64,000 nucleotides of DNA from Croceivirga sp. (GCA_028284285.1 JANQSA010000055.1:160672-224671), one strand, 5' to 3'. Positions 35,828 through 44,349 are shown, numbered from the stretch's first letter. Notes: a model not told the origin generated them from the letters alone. Numbers and translations are program-made.

Positions 35828-37144
35828 TTACGTACCCGCTGGTCCGGAAGCTTGGGAGCTGACCACCGACTGATCCAGGGTTGTTGCGCTTGTGTGGGTC
35901 TGAAAGACCTCCTGAACGATACTGTAAAGGTCAGTGATCACATGTTGGGCTATCCTGGATGGGTTGTTCAGCAGTACGCAAATACCCAGATCTTCCCCGG
36001 GAAAGACTGCTATTTCGTTGCGGAAGTGGTTAACACTTCCTCCATGGTGCCATAGGGTCCTTTCAACCCCTGAGGTATCTGACCGGTAGGTGTGGATCCT
36101 CCAGCCAAAACCGTAATACGAGGCCGTATGTCCGGGCCAGCGCTGGTAGTACTTGTGTCGCCCGGGTATCTCAACAAATGGGGTAAAAGCCTCCTGTATC
36201 GCTTCCCCAGTCATTACATCGGGACGGTAACCGAGCAGAAACTGCATCCATTTGGCCATATCCTCCGCGTTCGAATTAATGCCCCCGGCGGCAACGGCGT
36301 TATAGTAGGAGTTGGTGAGCCTCTCGGATCTCCATCCACGCCGGGATCTGACATGTGGTTTTGCTTTATTCTCTGTCTTACTAAGTGCATCAAAATCCAT
36401 GGTGGTAGCACACATTTCAAGCGGGTTGAAAAAGCGTTCTTCCAGGGATGTGGTGATCTTCTGTCCGGTAACCCTCTCCATTATTTCCCCCGCAAGCGCA
36501 AATAGCGCATTCTGATAGCTATACATTTCCCCGGGCCTGCTTATGGGCTGTACGGCAACAAACCGGCTTGCGATCTCGTCCAGGGATAGCCCGGCCTCCA
36601 CCAGATTGGTGTAACTGTGATAGGGTGCTCCCGAGGTATGTGATAATAAATGGGCCAGGGTGATGCTATCCGTATTCTCCCGATCTCCTAACTCAAATTC
36701 GGGAATGCAGTCACTGACCCGGTCTTCCCAGGTCAACTTTCCTTCACTCTTTAGATCCGAGGCAAGCACCCCTGTAAATCCCTTTGAAAGTGAACCCAGT
36801 CGGAAGACTGTTTGCCCGTCTACCTTTTTGCCTGTACGGCTATTCCGTATCCCGAATCCGTGCGCCAGGAGCACTTGTTCCCCATGTACAATGCTTACAC
36901 CGGCGCCCACCACTTCCCCGGAGGCTATGGCGGTACTGAAATAGGCGTCAACGGCCTGTTGCAGGGCGATCTGCAGTTCTTTATCTACAACTTTAGTAGT
37001 ATGCTTTAGCGTTGTATCGCTATTTTCATTGAAGGTTTCGCTTGAAGAATGAGTGGTAGTAACAGCTTCATTGCCGCTTACCATCAGAACAATTAAGAAA
37101 AGAAACAGGATCGCCAAATCAGCGAAGACTTTAAATAGGTACAT
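35828..37144 (-). CDS. Serine hydrolase (class C beta-lactamase/penicillin-binding protein fold)
   Basis: 438 residues from the ATG at 37144; a TTG two codons upstream was discarded. An N-terminal membrane or signal segment (about 4-23) places the enzyme in the periplasm. The active site shows Ser118-x-x-Lys121 (GSLSKGFTG), YQN in MYSYQNALFAL, and the HHGGS loop replacing the KTG motif, as in the beta-lactamase-related S12 family. The substrate may be a peptide, ester or lactam; it is not evidently an antibiotic resistance enzyme. The gene is about half G+C where I counted (28/60 and 35/60 in two lines), clearly above its AT-rich neighbours, so its origin differs from theirs. Confidence 0.85.
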   Translation of the reverse strand: MYLFKVFADLAILFLFLIVLMVSGNEAVTTTHSSSETFNENSDTTLKHTTKVVDKELQIALQQAVDAYFSTAIASGEVVGAGVSIVHGEQVLLAHGFGIRNSRTGKKVDGQTVFRLGSLSKGFTGVLASDLKSEGKLTWEDRVSDCIPEFELGDRENTDSITLAHLLSHTSGAPYHSYTNLVEAGLSLDEIASRFVAVQPISRPGEMYSYQNALFALAGEIMERVTGQKITTSLEERFFNPLEMCATTMDFDALSKTENKAKPHVRSRRGWRSERLTNSYYNAVAAGGINSNAEDMAKWMQFLLGYRPDVMTGEAIQEAFTPFVEIPGRHKYYQRWPGHTASYYGFGWRIHTYRSDTSGVERTLWHHGGSVNHFRNEIAVFPGEDLGICVLLNNPSRIAQHVITDLYSIVQEVFQTHTSATTLDQSVVSSQASGPAGT

Positions 37145-37296
37145 GTGCAAAAGTAGCTTTCGTCCCGATCCGCAATGATACAGGACGTTTGAATAGTAAA
37201 CCCATTAATCTGATGATTATTATACTTTCTGGTATTTTTAACAAGAACCCTTTAAAATTAAAGAAAATCTATTAAGCAATACAGGTAGACAGCATG

Positions 37297-37326
37297 GGTA
37301 ACAAAATAAGGTATCAAAAACAGTAG
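37297..37326 (+). pseudogene. Relic of the 3' end of a gene like that at 30107
   Basis: AACAAAATAAGGTATCAAAA, then ACAGTAG, matches the last codons and stop of the gene at 30107 (AACAAAATAAGGTATAAAAA, then AGAGTAG). In frame it reads NKIRYQKQ-stop, against NKIRYKKE-stop. The match continues without a break into dispersed repeat copy 5. The rest of the gene is gone. Confidence 0.6.
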
Positions 37327-37497
37327 CTAACAATAGCTATGATTGCTGCTGTGCGAAGTTCGTGTCGAAGGTTTTTCGGCCTTTGGATAACAGCCAAGTT
37401 TACATGCCCTTTGGTAGGTAAAACTTCACGCTTCACACTTCTTTTATTCTGAAAGTATATTTACCCCGCTATGGTGGGGTCTTTGCAAAGCGGAGGT
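37323..37497 (+). repeat. Dispersed structured repeat, copy 5
   Basis: The 5' edge AGCTAACAATAGCTATGATT is nearly identical to copy 2. The closing stem is CTGTGCGAAG (37349-37358) with CTTTGCAAAG (37481-37490). Arm 1 is AAGTTTAC with GTAAAACTT. Arm 3 is a shortened but perfect ACCCC (37463-37467) with GGGGT (37476-37480), a change that keeps the pairing. Confidence 0.8.
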
Positions 37498-37611
37498 AGA
37501 GTTATCATGGCTTCCATAAAGACAGCTATTAAAACGAGTTCGGTGGTAAAACGGTCTAATTGACCAATCTCTGAACCTGAACAACTTTGAACTTTTTTGT
37601 ACTTTCATTTT

Positions 37612-38049
37612 ATGGATTGGAACGTTGTGGAAACATTCTTGAAGGAATCGGTTTGGGGTATGGTCATCCTTGGGGCTTTAGGAAGCGGTCTTTATATTCT
37701 TATCATGAAAGTGTTTTCGTTTGCAAAAAGCACAATCAGAAGGGGTAGAGATAACACAAAAAAGAAGATAAGAAACAACAGAAGAGAACGCAAAAGAAAA
37801 GCAAAATTATTATTAGTTAGTAAAAACTATCGAATCAGTTACATTCTTACTTTGATAAGGTCGTTCTATTTATTTATCCTTTTTACAATGATGATAACTG
37901 CTTTTTTTAACCTTTCTATACAAATGGCATTTGGATTCTTTATCGGTTTTACCTTTGATGTGATTTTGGAACTTAGTTTTCTCAAAAGGATCTATAACAA
38001 ACTGTCAAAAAGAGAAATTGGAGATAAAGGATATAATATTCCCTTGTAA
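37612..38049 (+). CDS. Small basic membrane protein (island family, intact member)
   Basis: 145 residues from the ATG at 37612; the frame extends to a TTG at 37597. A membrane helix (about 15-33) is followed by a very basic stretch (STIRRGRDNTKKKIRNNRRE, about 41-60) and two further membrane helices (about 80-120). Family not recognised. A decayed tandem paralogue follows at 38093 and a distantly similar small protein at 38470, so this looks like a gene family expanding and decaying within the island. Confidence 0.55.
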   Translation: MDWNVVETFLKESVWGMVILGALGSGLYILIMKVFSFAKSTIRRGRDNTKKKIRNNRRERKRKAKLLLVSKNYRISYILTLIRSFYLFILFTMMITAFFNLSIQMAFGFFIGFTFDVILELSFLKRIYNKLSKREIGDKGYNIPL

Positions 38050-38092
38050 ACTAAGGATCCAAATAATTAACCTTTTCCTACTTTATAAGAAG

Positions 38093-38285
38093 ATGAATTG
38101 GAATACTATGGAACACCTTTTAAAAGATACAGTGTAGGAAATTGTCGTCCTCGGTTCTTTGTAGTTGTTTGTTTTACTTTACAACAAATATGCTTAGAAA
38201 AACTAACAAAGCAGCTAGAGCATTTTGGGTCTATTACAAAGAAGACAAAAAAACAATAGAAAAAGGTCGTAAAAGTAAGTCTTAT
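38093..38285 (+). pseudogene. Decayed paralogue of the gene at 37612
   Basis: From ATG 38093 the frame reads MNWNTMEHLLKDTV-stop-EIVVLGSL-stop-LFVLLYNKYA-stop. This aligns with MDWNVVETFLKESVWGMVIL of the intact gene. The first stop (TAG at 38135) falls exactly at the Trp15 codon. The basic stretch continues in another frame (KTNKAARAFWVYYKEDKKTI), so there is also a frameshift near 38190. It is followed directly by repeat copy 6. Confidence 0.65.
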
Positions 38286-38432
38286 TATGCTGCTATGCGA
38301 AGTTCTTGCTCAGCCCATGGAGTCAGGTAAAACTTCACACTTTCTCGTTTTTCTTATTTTATTACGAAGGACCATTTCCCCGTCATGCATAGGCCGATTA
38401 ACCTCTGCTGGGGCCTTTGTAGAATGGGGATA
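38284..38432 (+). repeat. Dispersed structured repeat, copy 6
   Basis: ATTATGCTGCTATGCGAAGT, CAGGTAAAACTTCACACTTT, the loop CTCGTTTTTCTTATTTTATT, then ACGAAGGACCATTTCCCCGT and GGGGCCTTTGTAGAATGGGG. Same order and orientation as the others; the 5' half of arm 1 is deleted. Confidence 0.8.
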
Positions 38433-38469
38433 ATGTTGATAGAATGCTTTGATTTCTTATATTGGCTTT

Positions 38470-38712
38470 ATGCAACAGTACATTGATGGGGTCAGGGACT
38501 TCTTTTCAGAAAATTGGAAAGCTCTGGTTATCGGACTTATAGTGTATGTAGTCATTCACAGATTTAGGTACGGGTTCAATTTCTCAATCAAGGAAATAAA
38601 AAATTGGCGAACCCGAAGAAAGCAACGCAATCAACAGATAACTAACATGTTGGTGACAAGCCCTATTTATAGGGAGAGGATGAGGGTTAGGTACATGCAC
38701 AACATGATTTAG
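38470..38712 (+). CDS. Small single-TM basic protein
   Basis: 80 residues from the ATG at 38470. One membrane helix (WKALVIGLIVYVVIHRF) is followed by a basic helical tail (IKEIKNWRTRRKQRNQQITN, then MLVTSPIYRERM). Its layout of N-terminal amphipathic stretch, single TM and Arg/Lys-rich helix parallels the N-terminal half of the protein at 37612. Unknown function. Located directly after repeat copy 6. Confidence 0.5.
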   Translation: MQQYIDGVRDFFSENWKALVIGLIVYVVIHRFRYGFNFSIKEIKNWRTRRKQRNQQITNMLVTSPIYRERMRVRYMHNMI

Positions 38713-38878
38713 CTATCAATGTGTTTTATTATTTTCGCAATTACTGACGATGTTTTATTTAAGATAGTTTTTTTTGCTTTATCAATGTCCTTCTTATCAT
38801 CTGTAATCGGATTGTATCCATTATTAACAAAGGCATAGGACAAGCTTATGGACGATGAAGAGTCACCTACCAAAGATT
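38709..38878 (-). pseudogene. 3' fragment of an unidentified gene
   Basis: The minus-strand frame ending at TAA 38711-38709 reads SLVGDSSSSISLSYAFVNNG, then YNPITDDKKDIDKAKKTILN, then KTSSVIAKIIKHIDS. That is about 55 codons of protein-like sequence with no ATG and a stop just upstream. It overlaps the end of the plus-strand gene at 38470 by 4 bp. Probably a gene tail left by deletion. Confidence 0.4.
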
Positions 38879-39008
38879 AAGGTAAATATCCTTCATTTCC
38901 CCCACCCCAATCCAAGGTATTTTCTGAAAACATCATTTATAATTAGTTTGATATTATAATTATTTTAATTATATTCATGAGGTTCAATTTAGTTAATAGT
39001 TAAGTACA

Positions 39009-39296
39009 ATGAGTTTTAATCTAACAATGCAGGAGATGAAAATTCTATCTGCCTTAAAAACACAGGAAATGTACGGGTATCAAATCTTAAAGGAAATCAA
39101 AAGCAAGATTCTTTTGGGAAGCCTCTACAATAGTTTAAAAGCTATGGAAAGGAAGGGCTTTGTAAAAAGCTATTGGGGCGACGAAACTGGTCAAGGTGGC
39201 AGAAGGAAGTACTATAAGATTACAGCTCTTGGGAGTGATGTGTTTGAAAGCACAAGGAATGAGCTGATACCATTGTTTGGACTTAATTTTTCTTAG
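39009..39296 (+). CDS. PadR family transcriptional regulator
   Basis: 95-residue winged-helix repressor-type protein without the C-terminal dimerisation helix of longer PadR proteins. Signature stretches are MYGYQILKEIKSKILLGSLY, NSLKAMERKGFVKSYWGDE and GGRRKYYKITALGSDVFE. It is followed after 3 bp by a gene of unknown function, its likely partner or target. Confidence 0.9.
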   Translation: MSFNLTMQEMKILSALKTQEMYGYQILKEIKSKILLGSLYNSLKAMERKGFVKSYWGDETGQGGRRKYYKITALGSDVFESTRNELIPLFGLNFS

Positions 39297-39299
39297 ACT

Positions 39300-39821
39300 A
39301 TGGATCATCCCAAAACAGATAAGGGTTCTTTCGATGAGTGGTACAAAGATCTACCAATGAAACAAAAGGCAATATCAGAAAGGTTAAATGGATATCAATC
39401 TAATGTCCATCTAAAAACAAAAATTGAATTTTACAAGCTACTTGAAATTATCAAGAGAACAAATAGGATGCATTCAATTGAGCAAGAGATTGAGGATTAT
39501 ATTAGAGAGAAAAATGAGCAGTTAGAATTTGAAATAAAACATAAAATTGAGGTGATGAGAAAGGCAAAACCATCTGATAATCTCGATGTTTTGAAAACAA
39601 ACAAGTTCACTCACTTATTTGTTTTAATCCCAAAAAGTTGTAGGAAAGAAGCCATAGCTGACATACAGGAGATAATATCCGATATGAGGCAAGAAGGTTG
39701 CAACAGACACTATATCATGTTCGTCGTCTTTCTAAACTTAATCTCAGTAGTCTATCATGGATTATTCTTCAAACTCAAAGGTTATTTCTATCCAACTACG
39801 GAACAATCAAAGAATAATTGA
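39300..39821 (+). CDS. Hypothetical protein co-transcribed with the PadR regulator
   Basis: 173 residues. The first 100 residues are charged and helical (coiled-coil-like). The C-terminal part (FVLIPKSCRKEAIADIQEII, then a membrane segment at about 138-158, RHYIMFVVFLNLISVVYHGL) resembles the LLPxxxREEvLGDLeE prefix domain seen beside PadR regulators in other bacteria. That likeness is weak. Probably membrane-anchored. Low GC and at the right end of the island. Confidence 0.55.
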   Translation: MDHPKTDKGSFDEWYKDLPMKQKAISERLNGYQSNVHLKTKIEFYKLLEIIKRTNRMHSIEQEIEDYIREKNEQLEFEIKHKIEVMRKAKPSDNLDVLKTNKFTHLFVLIPKSCRKEAIADIQEIISDMRQEGCNRHYIMFVVFLNLISVVYHGLFFKLKGYFYPTTEQSKNN

Positions 39822-39857
39822 GGTCAATAAAAAAGCTTCTTAACATTTTCCCCCGCT

Positions 39858-39880
39858 GGCGCGAGTTTGTAACTCCTGCC
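39858..39880. repeat. Hairpin after comM
   Basis: GGC...GAGTT (39858-39867), loop TGT, AACTC..GCC (39871-39880), directly downstream of the comM stop codon. It may be a terminator without a U-tract or a repetitive palindrome remnant. Confidence 0.35.
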
Positions 39881-39882
39881 CA

Positions 39883-41418
39883 CTACCCCAACCACCCCTC
39901 CCGGTCCAAACTGCGGTATTGAATGGCTTCGGAAATATGATCCCCTTGGATCGCCTCCTCTTGCTCCAAATCGGCAATGGTACGGGCCACTTTTAATATT
40001 CTATCATAAGCTCTTGCCGAAAGATGTAACCGCTCCATAGCCGTCTTTAACAAGGTTTTGGAGGGGGTATCCAATGGGCAATACTCCCGTAGTTGTTGAG
40101 TGGTCATCTGCGCATTATAATGGACGCTTTGCGAAGCGCTAAATCGGGCGGTTTGAATTTCCCTTGCGGCCGCTACCCGCTTTCGAATCGCCAGACTGCG
40201 CTCTCCCCTGCGGTCCTCGGACAATTTTTCAAAAGGTACCGGGGTAACCTCAATATGAATATCAATACGGTCTAACAAGGGGCCCGAGATCCTTCCCAAA
40301 TACCGCTGCATTTCTACGGGAGAAGTGGTGATGGGGGCATCAGGGTCATTAAAATACCCTCCGGGGCTGGGATTCATACTTGCGACCAGCATAAAACTAC
40401 TGGGATAGGTTACCGTAAACCGGGCTCTGGAAATGGTCACCTCCCGGTCCTCCAGGGGTTGGCGCATGACCTCCAGGACACTTCGTTTAAATTCCGGTAA
40501 CTCATCCAAGAACAACACCCCGTTATGGGCCAGGGAGATCTCCCCGGGTTGGGGATAGGTACCCCCTCCTACCAGGGCGACGTCCGAGATGGTATGATGC
40601 GGACTTCTGAAAGGGCGCTGTGCCAGCAGGCCGGCGTTTTTTGTTTTGCCCACAACGCTATGGATCTTGGTGGTTTCCAATGCTTCATGAAGCGTCATGG
40701 GCGGCAAAATGGAGGGTAGCCTTTTGGCTAACATCGTTTTTCCGGCGCCCGGGGGACCGATCAAAATGATATTATGCCCCCCGGCCGCTGCAATCTCCAT
40801 ACAGCGTTTAATGCTTTCCTGGCCTTTTACATCGGCAAAATCAAACTCCGGAAAGTCCAGGTTTTTATAGAACTCCACCCGGGTATCGATCACCGTTTCC
40901 TCAAGAGGAGTGGCATTATTGAAAAAATCAATCACCTCTTCTATGTTGTGCACCCCAAATACCTTTAGTTTCCCGACCACAGCGGCTTCTTTAGCATTTG
41001 CCTCGGGAAGAATAAAACCGTAAAAGCCCTCTTCCTGGGCTTGAATGGCAATGGGTAAGGCCCCTTTTATCGGTTGTACGCTACCGTCCAGGGAAAGTTC
41101 TCCCATGATCAGGAATTTATGGATTTCCGGGGCTTCTATTTGTCCGGATGCGGATAAGATCCCCAGGGCCAAGGTCAGATCGTAGGCGGAACCTTCCTTC
41201 CTTAAATCGGCAGGAGCCATATTGATCGTGACCTTTTTACCCGGAATTTTATAGCCCTTGTTTTTTAGGGCGGCGGCAATGCGATAGTTGCTTTCCTTGA
41301 TCGCATTATCCGGAAGCCCTACCAGGTGATAGCCAATACCCTGGTCCACGTTTACTTCCACGGTAATGGTTTGTGCTTCCACCCCAAAAACAGCACTTCC
41401 AAAGACTTTTGTGAGCAT
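39883..41418 (-). CDS. comM: YifB/ComM family Mg-chelatase-like AAA+ ATPase
   Basis: 511 residues. The N-terminal Lon-like S5 domain ([20 protein letters not shown]) leads to the AAA+ module with Walker [18 protein letters not shown] and Walker [14 protein letters not shown]-terminal Mg-chelatase domain follows ([20 protein letters not shown]). ComM is a hexameric branch-migration helicase aiding integration of DNA during natural transformation. The symbol follows the family; competence in this organism is not shown here. Confidence 0.93.
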   Translation of the reverse strand: MLTKVFGSAVFGVEAQTITVEVNVDQGIGYHLVGLPDNAIKESNYRIAAALKNKGYKIPGKKVTINMAPADLRKEGSAYDLTLALGILSASGQIEAPEIHKFLIMGELSLDGSVQPIKGALPIAIQAQEEGFYGFILPEANAKEAAVVGKLKVFGVHNIEEVIDFFNNATPLEETVIDTRVEFYKNLDFPEFDFADVKGQESIKRCMEIAAAGGHNIILIGPPGAGKTMLAKRLPSILPPMTLHEALETTKIHSVVGKTKNAGLLAQRPFRSPHHTISDVALVGGGTYPQPGEISLAHNGVLFLDELPEFKRSVLEVMRQPLEDREVTISRARFTVTYPSSFMLVASMNPSPGGYFNDPDAPITTSPVEMQRYLGRISGPLLDRIDIHIEVTPVPFEKLSEDRRGERSLAIRKRVAAAREIQTARFSASQSVHYNAQMTTQQLREYCPLDTPSKTLLKTAMERLHLSARAYDRILKVARTIADLEQEEAIQGDHISEAIQYRSLDREGWLG

Positions 41419-41538
41419 TTTCCATTTTTGACGAAAATACTCTTTTTTTTAGTATATTTTCTCTATTTTGCTGATTATAGTCCCTCCTACAGTATTTTTA
41501 ACCCTTTATGCATTTTAAATGTGAAATGAACAAGGACC

Positions 41539-41699
41539 GTTAGTTCGAGTGATTTTGAGTGGTTACTGATCTTGTCGAAGTAGTACGAAAAATCCCCCGC
41601 CTGCCGGAAACGGGCAGGTATCGAGAACATTCTATGTTACCAAAGCTTCTCGATACATTTTTATTTTCACTTCGTTCTAATAAAAACACTCGAAGTGAC
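41539..41699. repeat. GTCAGTTCGAG-type dispersed palindromic element, copy 1
   Basis: Terminal inverted repeats are GTTAGTTCGAGTG (left) and CACTCGAAGTGAC (right, 11 of 13 paired). Internal TATCGAGAAC and TTCTCGATACA form a second inverted pair. A hairpin CCTGCC/GGGCAGG (41600-41618) lies inside. This is a non-coding element I recall as frequent in Flavobacteriaceae. Confidence 0.75.
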
Positions 41700-41749
41700 A
41701 TTACCATCTAAAAGAGTTAATATAGAATTTTCATATAAATAACTTAGCT

Positions 41750-41849
41750 GTCAGTTCGAGTATTCGACGAAGGAGAATGTATCGAGAACCTTCAAAAACC
41801 GCAATACTTCTCGATACAATCCCGAGTACTAGGGATCACTCAAACTGAC
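41750..41849. repeat. GTCAGTTCGAG-type dispersed palindromic element, copy 2
   Basis: 100 bp. Ends are GTCAGTTCGAGT and ACTCAAACTGAC (one mismatch). Internal TATCGAGAAC and TTCTCGATACA pair as in copy 1. Same orientation as copy 1, 50 bp away. Confidence 0.8.
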
Positions 41850-41952
41850 GAGTTTATACCAAAATGTACAACGGGTATTTTTAATCGTAAGGATAGTAAA
41901 TATTCGTACTACAAGCGCTGTTCAAAGGTGCTTCCGGCGCATAAAAATGTAT

Positions 41953-44349
41953 TCAATTTTCAGGTGTAAAAAGCAACAGGCTCTCCGAAGAAGCCTTGAT
42001 CTCCTGTTCATTCATCATCATCTTTCTGAATTCCCCATTGACAAACATTTCGGCCTGATCGCGATAGTGTTTGCTTAAGGGATTCCCGGATTGTCCTGTG
42101 GGGAGGATACCTATGCTATTTTCGATATCGGAAAAGTCAATGATCCTTCTCGTAGAGGGAATGCTCCGTACTTTATAGGTACCATCTTTCCGAATGCTAA
42201 ACTCCTGATTGTTTAAGGTGCCCCCTGTGCCAGAAGTCGGGAATGGTCCCACGTTAAAAAAGCTTCTAAGGGATTCCACTCTCCCTATGGGATGATCGTG
42301 TTCCAGATAATGCCGTTTATCCCAGGTCCATTGGTTAGTATCGGTGCCCATTTGTTGTTTTAGCTCCTCCCAACTGCGCTGAAAAGCGGTATTCAGGATT
42401 TGGGTTTTGGTCTCTTTGACCTCGGGAGTGCTTACATCGTCCCACCATGGGGATAAGGGATCGTCAAAGATCCGTTCGGTTTTGAGTTGTACAACATAGG
42501 ACCTATATTCCTCAACGGAAGAAAATTCATCGGCAAAAATAGCGTGATGGAGCTTTTCCTGCATTTTTTGGAAAAACACGCCCCCAACACTCTCCAAATT
42601 GAATTTTCCATCCCATGCGCTAAGCATTTCGGCAAATTGCTGTTGCTCCCGAGTTACCTCCTGCCCTTGCAAAGCGTCCAGCCATTTTCGCATTTGATCC
42701 ACTGCCGTCCTCAGGGTTACATCATTCGCCATAGTAGCCATATCTTCTTTGGTCCACCCGTCCTTTTTTTCCTCCAGCATATCTACGATCCTTCCTGCAC
42801 GATAGGAAGAGTTCGCAAAATACCCCGGGATATACAGCCCCGCAGTAGAGTCGGGTTGATTATTGGCGGAATAGACATAATCCCAGGAAGGATTCACACA
42901 ATGCGGATTGTATTTAAAATCCAGGTATTCTACCGGATCTTCAAGGCCGGAAGCGCCATCCAAAATAAACTTGGTGCTGCTGCCTTCCGGCATGCGATAC
43001 AATTTAGCCGTTCCCCACCAGGCAATATTGCCTTCCGCGTCTCCATACATCACGTTAAGCCCGGGAGCGTGGATCTTAGGCAAGGCTTGCTTAAATTCTT
43101 CCATGTTGTTCGCATGATTAATTTCATAGAGCCCTTGCAGCAGTCGGTTTTCAAATTGCGTAAACAGCCAGTGCATACTCACCAGGCGATTCCCCTCCAC
43201 CCGGGTACGTCGGGCGTAATTCGCATTCACCACAGGTCCCCTATGTGTTTTCTTGAACTGAAAGTCAAGGGGGGTATCTCCTTTGATCGGAATGCTTTTG
43301 GTTACGTACTCAAATTTTCGCCACTCCTCCCCGTACCGGTATAAGGTGGTGTCTGTGGGATGCACTTCCTCATAATAAAAGTTGGTGTCGTCATTGGCCA
43401 ACATGGTAAAACCATGGGCCATTTTTCGATCATGAGAAAGCAAGGGAAAGGGAACTCCGGCCAAATAAAAACCATATTTTTCATAGTCGGGAGTGACCAA
43501 ATGGGCTTCATACCAAACACTGGGTTGTGCCTGGGCAATATGCGGATCATTTTCAAACAACACTTTCCCGTTTTTGGTTTTTGCAGGGGCCAAAACCCAA
43601 CTATTGCTCCCGTAAAATACGGGTACCGGCAGTTGTTCCATCAGCCCGGAAATACTTTTCTCAATATCCCTTAGTTCCCGGAATTCCTCGGTTTGATTTG
43701 TGGGGATCAGGATCTCCTTTGAAGGCTTTTCTGCAAACAGTGCCTGGGTATAGGTAGAATCCAATCTTCCCAATAAATTGGTGTTCACGATATCCCGCGC
43801 CCCTTTGTTAAAGGTAAATCCCATATAGGCCACGGCATTGTACACATCTTTAAGGGTAAACGGTTGTTTTTCCAACCCGGTAAGGTAAAACTCCGCAGGT
43901 GTAGGCCCTTCCTCAATAAACTGATTGATCCCGTCCAGGTAGGCCTGGGTCAGGGTCACGGCGGAATCTGTCCTATCCAATTTAGCCACGGTTTTCGCGT
44001 TGTAGTCATCAATCCCCAGGGAAAGGAAGAATTTGTCGTTGTCCAATGCTATTTCTCCAAAAATCTCGGAAAGCCTTCCAGCCCCTACCCTGCGCAGCAG
44101 CTCCATTTGCCATAACCGGTCCTGTGCATGCACATACCCCAGGGTTCTGATAGCGTCCTGTTCATTGTCTGCGTAAATATGAGGAATACCATACGGATCA
44201 AAATAGACTTCCACGTTTGCTGAAAGCGCGTTGAGCGCTTTTTCACCTTCGTAGGTTGGGGTGAGTGTGTTAAGGAAGATAAAGCCGGTAAGTGTTAAAA
44301 GCGCTACTATCCCCAGGAGGATTAGTAACACCCTTTTCAATTTTTTCAT
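41953..44349 (-). CDS. Penicillin acylase family protein (Ntn hydrolase)
   Basis: 798-residue self-cleaving amidohydrolase. An N-terminal membrane or signal segment (about 7-27) gives periplasmic location. The A-chain region has YFDPYGIPHIYADNEQDAIR and YVHAQDRLWQMELLRR. The autocatalytic site is FYGSNSWVLAP, with Ser248 the likely nucleophile and first residue of the B chain. Family members cleave penicillins, acyl-homoserine lactones or other N-acyl compounds; the substrate is not predictable here. Last gene of the FMN reductase-tilS-dsbD operon, 30 bp after dsbD. Confidence 0.93.
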   Translation of the reverse strand: MKKLKRVLLILLGIVALLTLTGFIFLNTLTPTYEGEKALNALSANVEVYFDPYGIPHIYADNEQDAIRTLGYVHAQDRLWQMELLRRVGAGRLSEIFGEIALDNDKFFLSLGIDDYNAKTVAKLDRTDSAVTLTQAYLDGINQFIEEGPTPAEFYLTGLEKQPFTLKDVYNAVAYMGFTFNKGARDIVNTNLLGRLDSTYTQALFAEKPSKEILIPTNQTEEFRELRDIEKSISGLMEQLPVPVFYGSNSWVLAPAKTKNGKVLFENDPHIAQAQPSVWYEAHLVTPDYEKYGFYLAGVPFPLLSHDRKMAHGFTMLANDDTNFYYEEVHPTDTTLYRYGEEWRKFEYVTKSIPIKGDTPLDFQFKKTHRGPVVNANYARRTRVEGNRLVSMHWLFTQFENRLLQGLYEINHANNMEEFKQALPKIHAPGLNVMYGDAEGNIAWWGTAKLYRMPEGSSTKFILDGASGLEDPVEYLDFKYNPHCVNPSWDYVYSANNQPDSTAGLYIPGYFANSSYRAGRIVDMLEEKKDGWTKEDMATMANDVTLRTAVDQMRKWLDALQGQEVTREQQQFAEMLSAWDGKFNLESVGGVFFQKMQEKLHHAIFADEFSSVEEYRSYVVQLKTERIFDDPLSPWWDDVSTPEVKETKTQILNTAFQRSWEELKQQMGTDTNQWTWDKRHYLEHDHPIGRVESLRSFFNVGPFPTSGTGGTLNNQEFSIRKDGTYKVRSIPSTRRIIDFSDIENSIGILPTGQSGNPLSKHYRDQAEMFVNGEFRKMMMNEQEIKASSESLLLFTPEN

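Larger units (their letters stand above)
37145..37611. other. Intergenic stretch with gene relic and repeat copy 5
   Basis: 467 bp between divergent genes. It holds the relic of a 30107-like gene (37297-37326) and dispersed repeat copy 5. I see no other ORF. Confidence 0.5.
41419..41952. other. Gene-free region with two dispersed palindromic elements
   Basis: 534 bp holding a -7-like box for comM (CGAAAATA at 41432-41439, minus strand TATTTTCG) and the two GTCAGTTCGAG elements listed separately. No ORF. Confidence 0.6.

Noticed and set aside
38142..38330. Separate 62-codon gene between 38142 and 38330
   Set aside because: It lacks a proper start, and its sequence is the frameshifted basic tail of the decayed paralogue at 38093, running on into repeat copy 6.
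29254..38432. Classical integron with canonical attC sites
   Set aside because: The repeats behave like cassette borders, but I could not find paired RYYYAAC/GTTRRRY core sites at their ends, and no integrase gene is in the window. I therefore call them structured repeats only.
42487..43344. Long antisense frame within the penicillin acylase gene
   Set aside because: It lies wholly inside a gene with clear active-site motifs on the other strand, and its translation has no domain or codon pattern of its own. The same holds for other antisense frames in core genes.
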